Under the pieces are notes generated by a model. The model did not search any database, was not told where the DNA came from, and was given only the letters and a program-made list of their open reading frames with translations. From Pedobacter fastidiosus (GTDB lineage: Bacteria; Bacteroidota; Bacteroidia; Sphingobacteriales; Sphingobacteriaceae): a stretch of DNA of 64,000 bases. Position numbers and translations under genes: made by a program. Below are positions 34,819 through 44,119 of the stretch, one piece after another. The DNA lies in the NCBI RefSeq assembly GCF_014306625.1, contig NZ_JACRYL010000007.1, forward strand, positions 474-64,473, written 5' to 3'. Position 1 is the stretch's first letter. Each line of letters begins with the position of its first letter.

Positions 34819-37284
34819 TTATCTCAATAAACTAACAATTATTGCCCCTAAAGATGCAACCGCGGTGCCAATGCCGATCCAACTTTGGGCAGTTAATCTT
34901 TCCCTTTCTGCTCGTTTAGGGATCAAGATTTCTGCTCCAGGCTTTATAATTGGATTGTTATTGAAGAAAATAAATTTTCCAACTGCCGCTGCAGATCCAT
35001 TAGCATATTTAACATATACCCCAGATTTCCTAGCATTCGAAGTAAATCCACCCGCACCGTTTATATATTGTCTTAAGCTTTTTCCTGGTAAATAAACAAT
35101 ACTATTTGGATTAAGTACCTCCCCAGTAACTTTAACAGTTTGCAAAGTTCGAGGAACACGAATCACATCGCCGTCCTCAACAATTAAATCATATTTTGAG
35201 TTAGGATTAATTAGAATCTTAACCAAATTTATACCTACTAAATCGCTTTGAATCAATTTTTGTTCTACATCTGCAGCAATGGTATCTTTTGTGCCAGCTT
35301 CTTGTGCCCTTTTAAGATTTAAGAATTTTTTGTCTTCTTCATCTTTGTTGTTAATCGCATTCTTATCATTTGGATTTACCTTTTCAGCACCTGGCCTTTT
35401 TAAAGAAGCTCCATCAGGGTAAGCAGATGAGGTTAAACCTCCAGCACGTTTAATCAGCTCAGAAATTTTTTCGTCCTTCCTCGTGATGGTATAAGTGCCT
35501 GGATAAACCACTTCACCCTCCAATTTAACCTGTTTTTGGATGGAATAACCTTCAGAATTGCGAATAGATATAATATCAAATGGTTTAAGAACAAATGGCT
35601 CTCCTTCCAGTTTTAAGTTTTGATCTACACTCACCGTAAAAAGCTCAGCAGTTCTTGAGGAAGCAACAGTAGCCTCACTATTTTTTACTCTTCTAGAGAT
35701 TTCTACACGACTAGGGGTTGCGCCTTCCTTAAAGCCTCCAGCCAGTTGGATAACAGATTCCAAGGTCATACCGTCTGCATACTCAAATGTTCCAGGCGCA
35801 CGAACCTCACCCTGAATACTCACTTTGTACTCATCTCTTAAATCGAATAACGAACTAATGGTAATTTTATCTTCTCGTAATAAAGGAATATCTGTTTCTG
35901 TACCCGCAATAATTTTTGCTACATCGAATGAAATTAGAGATTGTGTGTTATCTGGATTTAACCTATTGATATACCCACGATTCAAGAAAGCATCTTCTGT
36001 TAATCCATCCGATTTATTAATCAGCCCTCTTAAAGTCAAACCCTTTTCAAGTTCATAAACCCCCGGGCGGAAAACAGCACCCAAAATTTCTACGCGATTT
36101 TGGAATCGATCCAATATGGCTTCGACAATATATTTATCTCCATTTTGTGGTTGGTAAGTCGAAAACTCTGCAGCAGCAATATCTATAATTTTACGGTCTT
36201 TATCTGTATTCTGAAATGCTTTAACTTTTGCCGTATATGCCTGTGTAGTAAATCCACCTGCAAAATCCAACACATCTTTTAAAGATTCGCCATTTACAAC
36301 TTCGAATAATGCAGATCGCTTAACTTCTCCTGTAATTTCAACTCTTTTGTTGAATACAGGAACATTAATTACATCTTGATCTTGAAGTCTGATGTTATTT
36401 TGCTGAATGCCTTTTAGGAGAAAGCTGTAGATATCAATTGTAGAAATGATCTTATTGTTTCTAATCACCTCAATTTTTCTAAACGAACCATTTTGCGCCG
36501 GTCCACCAGATGCATAAAGCGCATTATAAACTGTCGACAGAGAAGACAGTGTGTAGGTTCCTGGCTTTACCAATTGTCCGGTTAAGGTTACTTTAATACT
36601 TCTAATATTACCTAAATTAATGGCCAAACTGGTTCTGCCAGAACGTAAAGAAGGATATGTTTTAGACATTGCGGCACTAATTTTCGAGGTAGCTTGTTCA
36701 ATGGTTAAACCGCCAACTGATATCCTTCCAACATATTGTAGATTAATAATTCCATCTGCGCTTACCTGAAGATTATAACTGGCTTCATTATCACCAGTTA
36801 AATCAATCAATAATTTATCATCTGGCCCGATCACATATCCTTTTGGCGTAGCGATTCGAAGATTTGGTTCAAATGTTATATTTCCATTTCTGAACAGCTC
36901 AGAGCCAAATACTTTTGGCCCGATTTCTTCATCAGAAATTTTTTTCTCATTATCAACCTTTCCACCATCTGTAGTCTCGCTCATTTCGCGACCCGTACTC
37001 GTCGGTTTATCATCAAGCTTTACTGCCGTCCCTTGTTTACGGACCTTTTCCACTCTTAACCTAAGCTTTTGAATTTCATCTGCCTTCATCCCTTGAGCAG
37101 CAGCCATTTGCTCCAATTGAGCATCATTATATCCAACGGATTCAGCCTTTTTAATCATTTGAAGAATCTGCGCATCAGATAATTCGTCTACTTTAACATT
37201 AGAATAATTCTGTGCAACAGAAGTAAAACTGATGAAAAGCGATAAAAAGATTAGGGATAATAATATGTTTATTCTTTGTTTCAT
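34819..37284 (-). CDS. Polysaccharide export protein with multiple SLBB domains (Wza-like)
   Basis: Exported protein of 821 residues with a signal peptide (residues 1-24) and no lipobox. It has a Poly_export domain at about 145-235 (GPDDKLLIDLTGD), then several SLBB repeats (VTLTGQLVKPGTYTL, GEVRAPGTFEY, GEVVYPGTYTI and GEVLNPNSIVYL). The C-terminal helix AQSWIGIGTAVASLGAIIVSLL would span the outer membrane, as the Wza helix barrel does. It is long for Wza because of the extra SLBB repeats, common in Bacteroidota. It opens the long leftward operon. Confidence 0.9.
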   Translation of the reverse strand: MKQRINILLSLIFLSLFISFTSVAQNYSNVKVDELSDAQILQMIKKAESVGYNDAQLEQMAAAQGMKADEIQKLRLRVEKVRKQGTAVKLDDKPTSTGREMSETTDGGKVDNEKKISDEEIGPKVFGSELFRNGNITFEPNLRIATPKGYVIGPDDKLLIDLTGDNEASYNLQVSADGIINLQYVGRISVGGLTIEQATSKISAAMSKTYPSLRSGRTSLAINLGNIRSIKVTLTGQLVKPGTYTLSSLSTVYNALYASGGPAQNGSFRKIEVIRNNKIISTIDIYSFLLKGIQQNNIRLQDQDVINVPVFNKRVEITGEVKRSALFEVVNGESLKDVLDFAGGFTTQAYTAKVKAFQNTDKDRKIIDIAAAEFSTYQPQNGDKYIVEAILDRFQNRVEILGAVFRPGVYELEKGLTLRGLINKSDGLTEDAFLNRGYINRLNPDNTQSLISFDVAKIIAGTETDIPLLREDKITISSLFDLRDEYKVSIQGEVRAPGTFEYADGMTLESVIQLAGGFKEGATPSRVEISRRVKNSEATVASSRTAELFTVSVDQNLKLEGEPFVLKPFDIISIRNSEGYSIQKQVKLEGEVVYPGTYTITRKDEKISELIKRAGGLTSSAYPDGASLKRPGAEKVNPNDKNAINNKDEEDKKFLNLKRAQEAGTKDTIAADVEQKLIQSDLVGINLVKILINPNSKYDLIVEDGDVIRVPRTLQTVKVTGEVLNPNSIVYLPGKSLRQYINGAGGFTSNARKSGVYVKYANGSAAAVGKFIFFNNNPIIKPGAEILIPKRAERERLTAQSWIGIGTAVASLGAIIVSLLR

Positions 37285-37290
37285 AGGTTT

Positions 37291-37303
37291 CCGATGTAAT
37301 CGG
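37291..37303 (-). promoter_or_regulatory. Hairpin directly before the wza start
   Basis: CCGAT-GTA-ATCGG folds into a perfect 5-base stem six bases upstream of the wza start. It could mask or expose the start region, but it may be chance. Confidence 0.25.
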
Positions 37304-37360
37304 CATTGTTATTAATTAGCTCAGCTTGCTAACATGTTTTTTTTATTAAGACTTATAAAT

Positions 37361-38512
37361 CTATTCAAAATAGTTTAGTGTTCTAAAGCCACCCTGTTTC
37401 AAATACTCATCTTTCTTCATCAAATGAAGATCTGAAATCACCATATCTTTTACCAAAGCTGGCAAATCATATTTGGGTTCCCAACCCAGTTGAGTTTTTG
37501 ACTTTGTAGGATCGCCCAAAAGCAAGTCCACCTCAGTTGGTCTAAAATACTTAGGATCAACTTTAATCACTGTTTGGCCGAATTTTAGGTTTTCAGAATT
37601 TAAACCCAATTCTTTTACTTTCTCTTCATCAATATCGATAATCACACCCTTTTCATTTTCATCCTTGCCGCTAAACTCAACTTCTATGCCAAGTTCTGCA
37701 AAACTCATTCGAACAAAATCTCGAACAGTAGTAGTTACTCCGGTTGCAATCACATAATCTTCAGGCTTTTCCTGTTGAAGAATCAGCCACATTGCTTCGA
37801 TATAATCTTTCGCATGCCCCCAATCTCTTTGAGCAGACAAATTACCTAAATATAGACATCCCTGAAGTCCTAAAGCAATTTTAGCGGTAGCTCTTGTAAT
37901 TTTTCTGGTTACAAAGGTTTCTCCTCTTAATGGACTTTCGTGATTAAAAAGGATGCCATTACAAGCAAACATATTATAGGCCTCACGGTAATTTTTGGTA
38001 ATCCAAAAGCCATATATTTTAGCTACCCCATATGGTGAACGAGGGTAAAAAGGAGAATTTTCATCATAAAAACCCTTATCGTTTTTATTTTCAGGCATCC
38101 CGCCGTATAATTCTGAAGTAGAGGCTTGATAAATTCTAGTTTTTTTCTCCAGCCCTAAAATTCGTACTGCTTCTAAAATTCGAAGTGTACCTATTCCGTC
38201 TACATTTGCTACATATTCTGGAGAATCAAAGGATACCATTACATGACTCATTGCGCCCAAATTGTAAATCTCATCAGGTTGAGTTTCTTGTATAATTCTA
38301 ATGAGGTTGGTAGAATCAGTCAAATCGCCATAGTGTAATTTAAAATGTACATCTTTCTCATGCTGATCTTGATATAGATGATCAATGCGATCGGTATTGA
38401 AGAGAGATGATCTTCTTTTTATACCGTGTACAAAATATCCTTTTTTCAATAAAAACTCAGCTAAGTAAGCTCCATCTTGACCAGTAACTCCTGTTATTAA
38501 GGCAACCTTCAT
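37361..38512 (-). CDS. gmd: GDP-mannose 4,6-dehydratase
   Basis: Converts GDP-D-mannose to GDP-4-keto-6-deoxy-D-mannose. Length 383 residues is typical. NAD loop [15 protein letters not shown], catalytic Ser/Tyr-x3-Lys as STSELYGG and YGVAKIY, and [16 protein letters not shown], all classic for Gmd. No fcl/wcaG, rmd or perosamine synthase lies nearby, so the final sugar (fucose, rhamnose or perosamine) cannot be named. Separate promoter upstream; wza follows (in transcription) after terminator-free spacing. Confidence 0.96.
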   Translation of the reverse strand: MKVALITGVTGQDGAYLAEFLLKKGYFVHGIKRRSSLFNTDRIDHLYQDQHEKDVHFKLHYGDLTDSTNLIRIIQETQPDEIYNLGAMSHVMVSFDSPEYVANVDGIGTLRILEAVRILGLEKKTRIYQASTSELYGGMPENKNDKGFYDENSPFYPRSPYGVAKIYGFWITKNYREAYNMFACNGILFNHESPLRGETFVTRKITRATAKIALGLQGCLYLGNLSAQRDWGHAKDYIEAMWLILQQEKPEDYVIATGVTTTVRDFVRMSFAELGIEVEFSGKDENEKGVIIDIDEEKVKELGLNSENLKFGQTVIKVDPKYFRPTEVDLLLGDPTKSKTQLGWEPKYDLPALVKDMVISDLHLMKKDEYLKQGGFRTLNYFE

Positions 38513-38540
38513 ATTAACAATTCATAGATTTTTAAGCTTG

Positions 38541-38548
38541 CAAACATA
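38541..38548 (-). promoter_or_regulatory. Probable gmd -7 promoter box
   Basis: TATGTTTG on the minus strand, 28 bases before the gmd start, fits TAnnTTTG; TTTC lies 20 bases further upstream as a near -33 box. Confidence 0.5.
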
Positions 38549-38631
38549 CACAATAATTTAAATGTAACGAAACTGTCATGTATTAACAATCGATTAAATT
38601 AAGGATTAGTATTCTGTTTTGGAGTAAAAGC

Positions 38632-39915
38632 TTAGAGCCTTGCATCTGCAAAATCTCTATCGATAAACGATTTCGTATCAAATATAATGGCTGCATTATT
38701 TTTGAAAATTGAAAAATCTAAATCCAAAAACTGTTTATGCGCTACGGCCAATATAACAGCATCATAAATTTTAGATTCTGGCTGACTAATTAAATCAATT
38801 TTATATTCTTGTTTAACTTCTTCAGCATTTGCCCAAGGATCGTAAACATCAACCTTGATGCTAAAAGATTGCAATTCTTTATAAATATCAACCACTCTGG
38901 TATTTCTCACGTCAGGACAATTTTCCTTAAATGCAAAACCCAAAATCAACACTTTAGCATTTTTGATGGTTTTATCTTTGGCTACCATCATTTTAATCAC
39001 CTTGTTCGCTACAAACATGCCCATATTGTCATTAACTCTCCTACCGGAAAGAATTACTTCTGGTTTATAACCTAAAGATTCTGATTTATGGGCCAGATAG
39101 TATGGGTCTACACCGATGCAATGTCCGCCAACTAACCCCGGCTTATAATTGAGAAAATTCCATTTAGTAGAGGCTGCCGCTAAAACATCTGAGGTATCAA
39201 TATTCATTCGATCAAAAATAAGCGCAAGCTCATTTACAAAGGATATGTTTACATCTCTTTGTGCATTTTCTATGGCTTTTGAAGCTTCAGCCACCTTTAT
39301 ACTAGGTGCCAAATGGGTTCCTGCAGTTATAATGGAAGAATAAAGATTATTGATTTCTATAGCAATCTCTGGAGTAGAGCCCGAGGTAACTTTTTTAATT
39401 TTGGTTAAGGTATTAACCTTGTCCCCTGGGTTAATTCTTTCTGGAGAATACCCACAAAAGAAATCGAGGTTATATTTTAAGCCAGAGATTTTTTCCAATA
39501 CTGGTACACAATCTTCTTCTGTACAACCTGGATAAACAGTAGACTCATAAATTACAACATCCCCCTTTTTTAATACGATGCCAAGCATCTTCGAAGCATT
39601 TAGAAGTGGCTCTAAGTCGGGACGTTTTAAATGATCAATCGGTGTTGGGACGGTAACGATATAAATATTGCAGGTGCTAATATCGGGCAAACTCGAACTC
39701 AGTGAAAGTCCGTTTGTGTTGGAAAATGAGGTAGTTACTAATTTTAAATCCTCGAGATTAGCTTCTCGGGTATTATCAGAAATACGCTTTAATTCCTTAA
39801 TTCGATCTTCGTTCGTGTCAAAACCAACGACATTGTATTTTTTGGCAAATTCTATTGCAAGTGGTAAACCCACATAACCTAAACCAATAATCGCTATTTG
39901 TTTTTTTCTATCCAT
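38632..39915 (-). CDS. Nucleotide-sugar 6-dehydrogenase (TviB/WbpA-like)
   Basis: Oxidises a UDP-HexNAc (most likely UDP-GlcNAc) to the uronic acid with two NAD. 427 residues with IIGLGYVGLPLA, TVPTPID, the catalytic Cys within GLVGGHCIGVDPYYL, and the C-terminal LGFAFKENCPDVRNT. This form is nearer to the Vi-antigen/WbpA group than to UDP-glucose dehydrogenase. The 4-epimerase or 2-epimerase that usually follows it is absent here. Its promoter sits at the edge of the repeat array. Confidence 0.93.
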   Translation of the reverse strand: MDRKKQIAIIGLGYVGLPLAIEFAKKYNVVGFDTNEDRIKELKRISDNTREANLEDLKLVTTSFSNTNGLSLSSSLPDISTCNIYIVTVPTPIDHLKRPDLEPLLNASKMLGIVLKKGDVVIYESTVYPGCTEEDCVPVLEKISGLKYNLDFFCGYSPERINPGDKVNTLTKIKKVTSGSTPEIAIEINNLYSSIITAGTHLAPSIKVAEASKAIENAQRDVNISFVNELALIFDRMNIDTSDVLAAASTKWNFLNYKPGLVGGHCIGVDPYYLAHKSESLGYKPEVILSGRRVNDNMGMFVANKVIKMMVAKDKTIKNAKVLILGFAFKENCPDVRNTRVVDIYKELQSFSIKVDVYDPWANAEEVKQEYKIDLISQPESKIYDAVILAVAHKQFLDLDFSIFKNNAAIIFDTKSFIDRDFADARL

Positions 39916-39930
39916 TTACTTCAATAATAG

Positions 39931-39965
39931 CAAAGATAAATAAAATCATGCGCAACTCGCCCAAA
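39931..39965 (-). promoter_or_regulatory. Promoter of the sugar dehydrogenase
   Basis: On the minus strand: TTTG, 23 bases, TATCTTTG, 16 bases before the start codon. The far box overlaps the first repeat-like bases of the array. Confidence 0.55.
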
Positions 39966-40665
39966 CCGTCAACTCAACTAGAGCACCCCCCTCAGTCCGC
40001 CACCACAACTGGAGCGCACCCCTCAGTCCGTCATCTCATCTGGAGCACACTACTCAGTCCGTCATCTCGACTGGAGCGCAGCGAAACGGAGAGACCTTTG
40101 AACCTAAAAACAAACCATACCTATTTAAAAAGATTTCTCTACTGCGGTCGAAAGGATGACATCGATTTCGATTTCTCGATTAGAGTCCACATCCCTCAGT
40201 CACCACCAGAACTGAAGCGCACCCCCTCCAGTCCGTCATCTCGACTGAAACGCAGCGAAACGGAGAGACCTTTGAACCTAATAACAAAACGTAAACCCCT
40301 TAAAAGATTTCTCCGCTACGTTCCGAAAGGACAATACCAAGAAACCGCCATCTCGACTGAAGCGCAGCGAAACGGCGAGACCTTTGAACAGAAAAACGAA
40401 GACCTCTTTAAAAGATTTCTCCGCTGCAGTCGAAAGGACGATATCGATTTAGATTTCTCGATCAGAGTCCACACCCCTTAGTCCGCTACCACAACCGGAG
40501 CGCACCCCTCAATTCCGTCATCTCGACTGAAGCGCAGCGAAACGGAGAGACCTTTGAACCTAAAAACAAGCCATGTCTTTAAAAGATTTCTCCGCTACGG
40601 TCGAAAGGACGATATCGATTTAGATTTCTCGACTGGAGCGCAGCGAAACGGAGAGACCTTTGAAC
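39960..40665. repeat. Palindromic repeat array, left block (five main copies)
   Basis: Main copies of a left arm GTCATCTCGACTGAAGCGCA...AACGGAGAGACCTTTGAAC (about 43 bp) begin at 40061, 40235, 40347, 40517 and, truncated, 40627. All but the last are followed after 15-25 bases by a right arm AAAAGATTTCTCCGCTACGG then TCGAAAGGACGA, whose complement shares TCGAC and CGGAGA with the left arm, so each unit can fold into a hairpin. Two other modules recur between them: ATCGATTTAGATTTCTCGA and CACAACCGGAGCGCACCCCT. A long plus-strand open frame across this block is an artefact of the repeats. No gene seen here. Confidence 0.9.
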
Positions 40666-40688
40666 AGAAAAACGAAGACCTTTGAATT

Positions 40689-40988
40689 CTACCATGCCAA
40701 TATCTCGGGACATAAATCTTTCCATCCTTTATTTTTTACATTAATTAAGTTTTCTTTTTTCGACCGGCTCCATTTCTTCAATTGCTTTTCTCTATTTATA
40801 GCCTCCTCAATTGAAGGGAAAATTTCATAATAAATACAAATAGATAAATTGTATTTGGCAGTAAAAGATTTGGGGTCAACTTTATCACGATGCTGAATTA
40901 TTCTAATCTGTAAATCAGATGTGACACCGATGTAAAGAGTTGTCCTTTGATAATTAGTCACAATATAAATACACCCTCCTCTCTCCAT
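40689..40988 (-). CDS. Small GIY-YIG nuclease, UvrC/YhbQ-like
   Basis: A 99-residue single-domain nuclease. It starts MERGGCIYIVTN, has TLYIGVTSDLQIRIIQHR (the YIG strand with catalytic Arg) and ending helix AINREKQLKKWSR with the catalytic Glu; GIY is degenerate (CIY). The frame stays open 42 codons upstream, but those codons translate repeat-unit sequence, so I start at this ATG. Repeat copies lie immediately on both sides. Cuts DNA presumably; target unknown. Whether the gene drives spread of the repeats is inference. Confidence 0.82.
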   Translation of the reverse strand: MERGGCIYIVTNYQRTTLYIGVTSDLQIRIIQHRDKVDPKSFTAKYNLSICIYYEIFPSIEEAINREKQLKKWSRSKKENLINVKNKGWKDLCPEILAW

Positions 40989-41084
40989 GTTATTTTTTGT
41001 TTTAGTTAGTGTAATATAGCAAAGGTTTTTTGGAAGAAAACGATATTCTATTACTCCTGAAAATATTTCACCACACTCTTCAGT

Positions 41085-41755
41085 TCGTAATCTCGACTGA
41101 AGCGCACCCCTCATTCCTTCATCTCGACCGGAGCGCAGTGGAACGGAGAGACCTTTGAACTTAAAAAAACATACTCCTTTTTAAAAGATTTCTCCACTGC
41201 GGTCGAAAGGACGGTATTGAATTCGATTTCTCGACTAGAGTCCTCTCCCCCGGTCGCCACCACAACTAGAGCGCACCCTTATTCAGTCACCACAACCGGA
41301 GCGCACCCCTCAATTCCGTCATCTCGACTGAAGCGCAGCGAAATGGAGAGACCTTTGAACCCAAAATAAATCCATACCTTTTTAAAAGATTTCTCCTCTA
41401 CGGTCGAAAGGACGATACCAAGAAACCGTCATCTCGACTGGAGCGCAGCGAAACGGAGAGACCTCTGAACCTAACAACAAACCGTGCCTCTTTAAAAGAT
41501 TTCTCCGCTACGGTCGAAAGGACGATACCAAGAAACCGTCATCTCGACTGAAGCGCAGCGAAATGGAGAGACCTTTGAACCTAACAACAAACCATGCCTC
41601 TTTAAAAGATTTCTCCACTGCGGTCGAAAGGACGATATCGATTTAGATTTCTTGATCAGAGTCCACACCTCTCGGTCTCCGTCACAAGTCGAAAGGACGA
41701 TACGAAGAAACCGTCATCTCGACTGAAGCGCAGCGAAACGGAGAGACCTTTGAAC
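41085..41755. repeat. Palindromic repeat array, right block (five main copies)
   Basis: Continuation of the same family. Full left arms begin at 41118, 41318, 41428, 41538 and 41713, with a partial one at 41085. Right arms follow at about 41180, 41381, 41491 and 41601; the last left arm has none and ends just before the rmlA terminator. Substitutions such as AAACGG/AAATGG and CTTTG/CTCTG distinguish the copies. Nothing else is seen between the nuclease gene and rmlA except the terminator. Confidence 0.9.
41318..41647. repeat. Three tandem 110-bp repeat units
   Basis: Left arms at 41318, 41428 and 41538 are exactly 110 bases apart, each unit holding left arm, short AT-rich loop, right arm and the junction GACGATACCAAGAAACC (third unit: GACGATATCGATTTAG). 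Near-identity between units points to recent tandem amplification or gene conversion. Confidence 0.85.
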
Positions 41756-41778
41756 CTAGAAATATTTATGAAAAAAAA

Positions 41779-41799
41779 AAGGAAGCTTTAAGCTTCCTT
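41779..41799 (-). terminator. Terminator of the rml operon
   Basis: AAGGAAGC-TTTAA-GCTTCCTT is a perfect 8-base stem; on the minus strand it is followed by a run of T (ten A on the plus strand). It lies nine bases past the rmlA stop. Confidence 0.85.
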
Positions 41800-41807
41800 G
41801 ATTTAGA

Positions 41808-42668
41808 TTATTTAATTTGTTTGAGCAGATAACTTCCATAACCACTTTTAACAAGTGGTGTGGCAATCGCTTTAAGTTGTTCTGCATTGATAAAGCCCAT
41901 TCTATATGCAATCTCCTCAATACATCCGATTTTAAGCCCTTGGCGTTCCTCTATTATTTGAACAAATTGTCCCGCTTGCATTAATGAAGTAAAAGTTCCC
42001 GTATCTAACCAAGCTGTTCCTCTACTTAAAACCCCTACTTTCAATTTGCCACGTTCAAGGTAAACTCTATTTACATCGGTAATTTCATATTCACCACGAG
42101 GTGAAGGTTTAATGTTTTTTGCAATTTCTACAACTTCGTTATCATAGAAATATAATCCCGGCACTGCATAATCAGATTTTGGAGCATCGGGTTTTTCTTC
42201 GATAGAAATTGCTTTTTTATCTGCATCAAATTCTACTACACCATAACGTTCTGGATCAGAAACTTGATAAGCGAAAACCACACCTCCATCTGGATCAGAA
42301 CTCGCCTGTAATAGCTTAGCCATACCATCTCCGTGGAAAATATTATCGCCTAAAACCAGAGCCACTTTATCTTTACCAATAAATTCTTCGCCAATAACGA
42401 AAGCCTGTGCTAGTCCATTTGGCTCTGCCTGCACGGCATAACTAAATTTACAGCCCAAAGATGTACCATCACCTAACAATTTTTCAAAATTTGGTAAATC
42501 ATGAGGAGTAGATATGATTAAAATCTCTTTAATCCCCGCAAGCATCAAAGTAGATAATGGATAATAAATCATCGGTTTATCGTAAACCGGCATCATTTGT
42601 TTACTGCAAGCAAGTGTTAAAGGATGCAAACGGGTTCCGCTGCCACCAGCTAAAATTATACCTTTCAT
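41808..42668 (-). CDS. rmlA: Glucose-1-phosphate thymidylyltransferase
   Basis: First enzyme of dTDP-L-rhamnose synthesis: glucose-1-phosphate plus dTTP to dTDP-glucose. 286 residues with [13 protein letters not shown] (residues 5-17), [16 protein letters not shown], and GDNIFHG. This short, terminal length is normal. Last gene of the operon; 52 bases from rmlD. Standard. Confidence 0.95.
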   Translation of the reverse strand: MKGIILAGGSGTRLHPLTLACSKQMMPVYDKPMIYYPLSTLMLAGIKEILIISTPHDLPNFEKLLGDGTSLGCKFSYAVQAEPNGLAQAFVIGEEFIGKDKVALVLGDNIFHGDGMAKLLQASSDPDGGVVFAYQVSDPERYGVVEFDADKKAISIEEKPDAPKSDYAVPGLYFYDNEVVEIAKNIKPSPRGEYEITDVNRVYLERGKLKVGVLSRGTAWLDTGTFTSLMQAGQFVQIIEERQGLKIGCIEEIAYRMGFINAEQLKAIATPLVKSGYGSYLLKQIK

Positions 42669-42720
42669 ATTGTATGGTTAATCGTTCAAATTGGTTAATT
42701 GGTAAATCGTCTAAAATCAA

Positions 42721-43578
42721 TTAGCCTTTCAATTTATCTATGCACGCAACAAGGCTGTCTCTCCAGTAAGGAATTTCTAAATTAAAGGTTTCTTTAATTT
42801 TAAATTTATCCATAACAGAAAAAGCTGGTCTGATTGCTTTAGTTGGATATTTAGATCCTGGAATTGGGTTTGTTTTAACTTTGGTTTCGCTGATATCGAA
42901 TATCGCTTTTGCAAAATCGAACCACGAAGTTACGCCCTCATTGCTATAATGATAAATTCCGTATGCTTTGTTATCAGAAGCAATAATATCGAATATCGCA
43001 TTTGCCAAATCAATTGCATAAGTTGGCGTACCCACTTGATCTGCAATAATATTCAATTCATCTCGCTCTGCGCCTAACTTCAACATCGTTTTCACAAAGT
43101 TGTTGGCATATTCAGAATAAAGCCAGCTTGTGCGAATAATTATATGTTCGGGCAAAATTGCCTCTACTGCTTTTTCGCCATCTAATTTGGTTACCCCGTA
43201 AACATTTATAGGTGTGGCAACATCATCTTCTTTTAAAAGTTTAACTTCATTTCCTTCAAAAACGAAATCTGTAGAAACATGAATTAATGTAGATGAATTT
43301 GCCTTACATACTTTTGCTAGATTTTCTGCACCTATTTCATTAACAGCCTTTGCCAATTCAACTTCATCCTCAGCTTTATCTACAGCCGTATAAGCAGCGC
43401 AGTTAATTACAAAAGCAGGTTTTTCTTTTTCCAATAAGGAATTTAAAAGATCGGGATTTAAAATATTCGCTTCCTGTTCTGTAGGAAAAACAATCTCATT
43501 AATTCCTCTTCGCTCTGCTACCGTTTTTAGGCATTGTCCTAATTGTCCGCCAGCACCAATTACTAATATTTTGCTCAT
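42721..43578 (-). CDS. rmlD: dTDP-4-dehydrorhamnose reductase
   Basis: Final step of dTDP-L-rhamnose synthesis, NAD(P)H-dependent. 285 residues; GAGGQLGQCL cofactor loop, INCAAYTAVDKAE, and YGVTKLDGE with the catalytic YxxxK. Start codon shares one base with the rmlC stop, implying coupling. Standard. Confidence 0.94.
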   Translation of the reverse strand: MSKILVIGAGGQLGQCLKTVAERRGINEIVFPTEQEANILNPDLLNSLLEKEKPAFVINCAAYTAVDKAEDEVELAKAVNEIGAENLAKVCKANSSTLIHVSTDFVFEGNEVKLLKEDDVATPINVYGVTKLDGEKAVEAILPEHIIIRTSWLYSEYANNFVKTMLKLGAERDELNIIADQVGTPTYAIDLANAIFDIIASDNKAYGIYHYSNEGVTSWFDFAKAIFDISETKVKTNPIPGSKYPTKAIRPAFSVMDKFKIKETFNLEIPYWRDSLVACIDKLKG

Positions 43579-44117
43579 TATAATGAAGAAAAGGAATTTA
43601 AGATTAAATCTTTATCGGAAATGGCTTCTTTACCTGCTGGGATTAACCAATCGATATTTAAATCTTGGTCATTATACATTACACCAACTTCTGATGTTTT
43701 GTTATAAAAATTATCACATTTATAAAAAAATTCTGCTGTTTCACTTAAAACAGAAAAGCCATGTAAAAATCCTCTTGGCACATAAAGTTGAAGTTTGTTC
43801 TCAGCACTTAGCTTAACCGAAATGTGTTTTCCATAAGTTGGAGAACCGGGGCGAATATCGACCGCAACATCCAAAACTTCCCCCTTTAAAACCCGCACCA
43901 ATTTTGCCTGTGCAAATTCACCGCTCTGTGCATGCAATCCTCTAATTACACCGTATGATGAAAAAGATTGATTATCCTGAACAAATCTTCCCGATTGCCC
44001 CGTTTTTTCTTCAAAAGTATTTAAATTAAAGCTTTCGAAGAAATATCCTCTTGGATCTTCAAAAACTCTAGGCTTTATAATAACACAGTCTTTTAATCCC
44101 GTTTGCTCAATTTCCAT
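43578..44117 (-). CDS. rmlC: dTDP-4-dehydrorhamnose 3,5-epimerase
   Basis: Cupin-type epimerase of 179 residues, typical length. FEDPRGYFFESFN, QDNQSFSSYGVIRGLHAQ with the catalytic His, and PRGFLHGFSVLSE are the RmlC signatures. The usual RGLHYQ is RGLHAQ here. Two bases from rmlB. Confidence 0.94.
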   Translation of the reverse strand: MEIEQTGLKDCVIIKPRVFEDPRGYFFESFNLNTFEEKTGQSGRFVQDNQSFSSYGVIRGLHAQSGEFAQAKLVRVLKGEVLDVAVDIRPGSPTYGKHISVKLSAENKLQLYVPRGFLHGFSVLSETAEFFYKCDNFYNKTSEVGVMYNDQDLNIDWLIPAGKEAISDKDLILNSFSSL

Positions 44118-44119
44118 TT

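Noticed and set aside
39948..40481. 177-codon plus-strand open frame in the repeat array
   Set aside because: Its product repeats a SETERPLNL-type phrase once per DNA repeat copy; it is a translation of the palindromic array, not a gene.
41318..41647. CRISPR-like periodic repeats
   Set aside because: The unit is 110 bp with repeat and spacer both conserved, and there are no cas genes.
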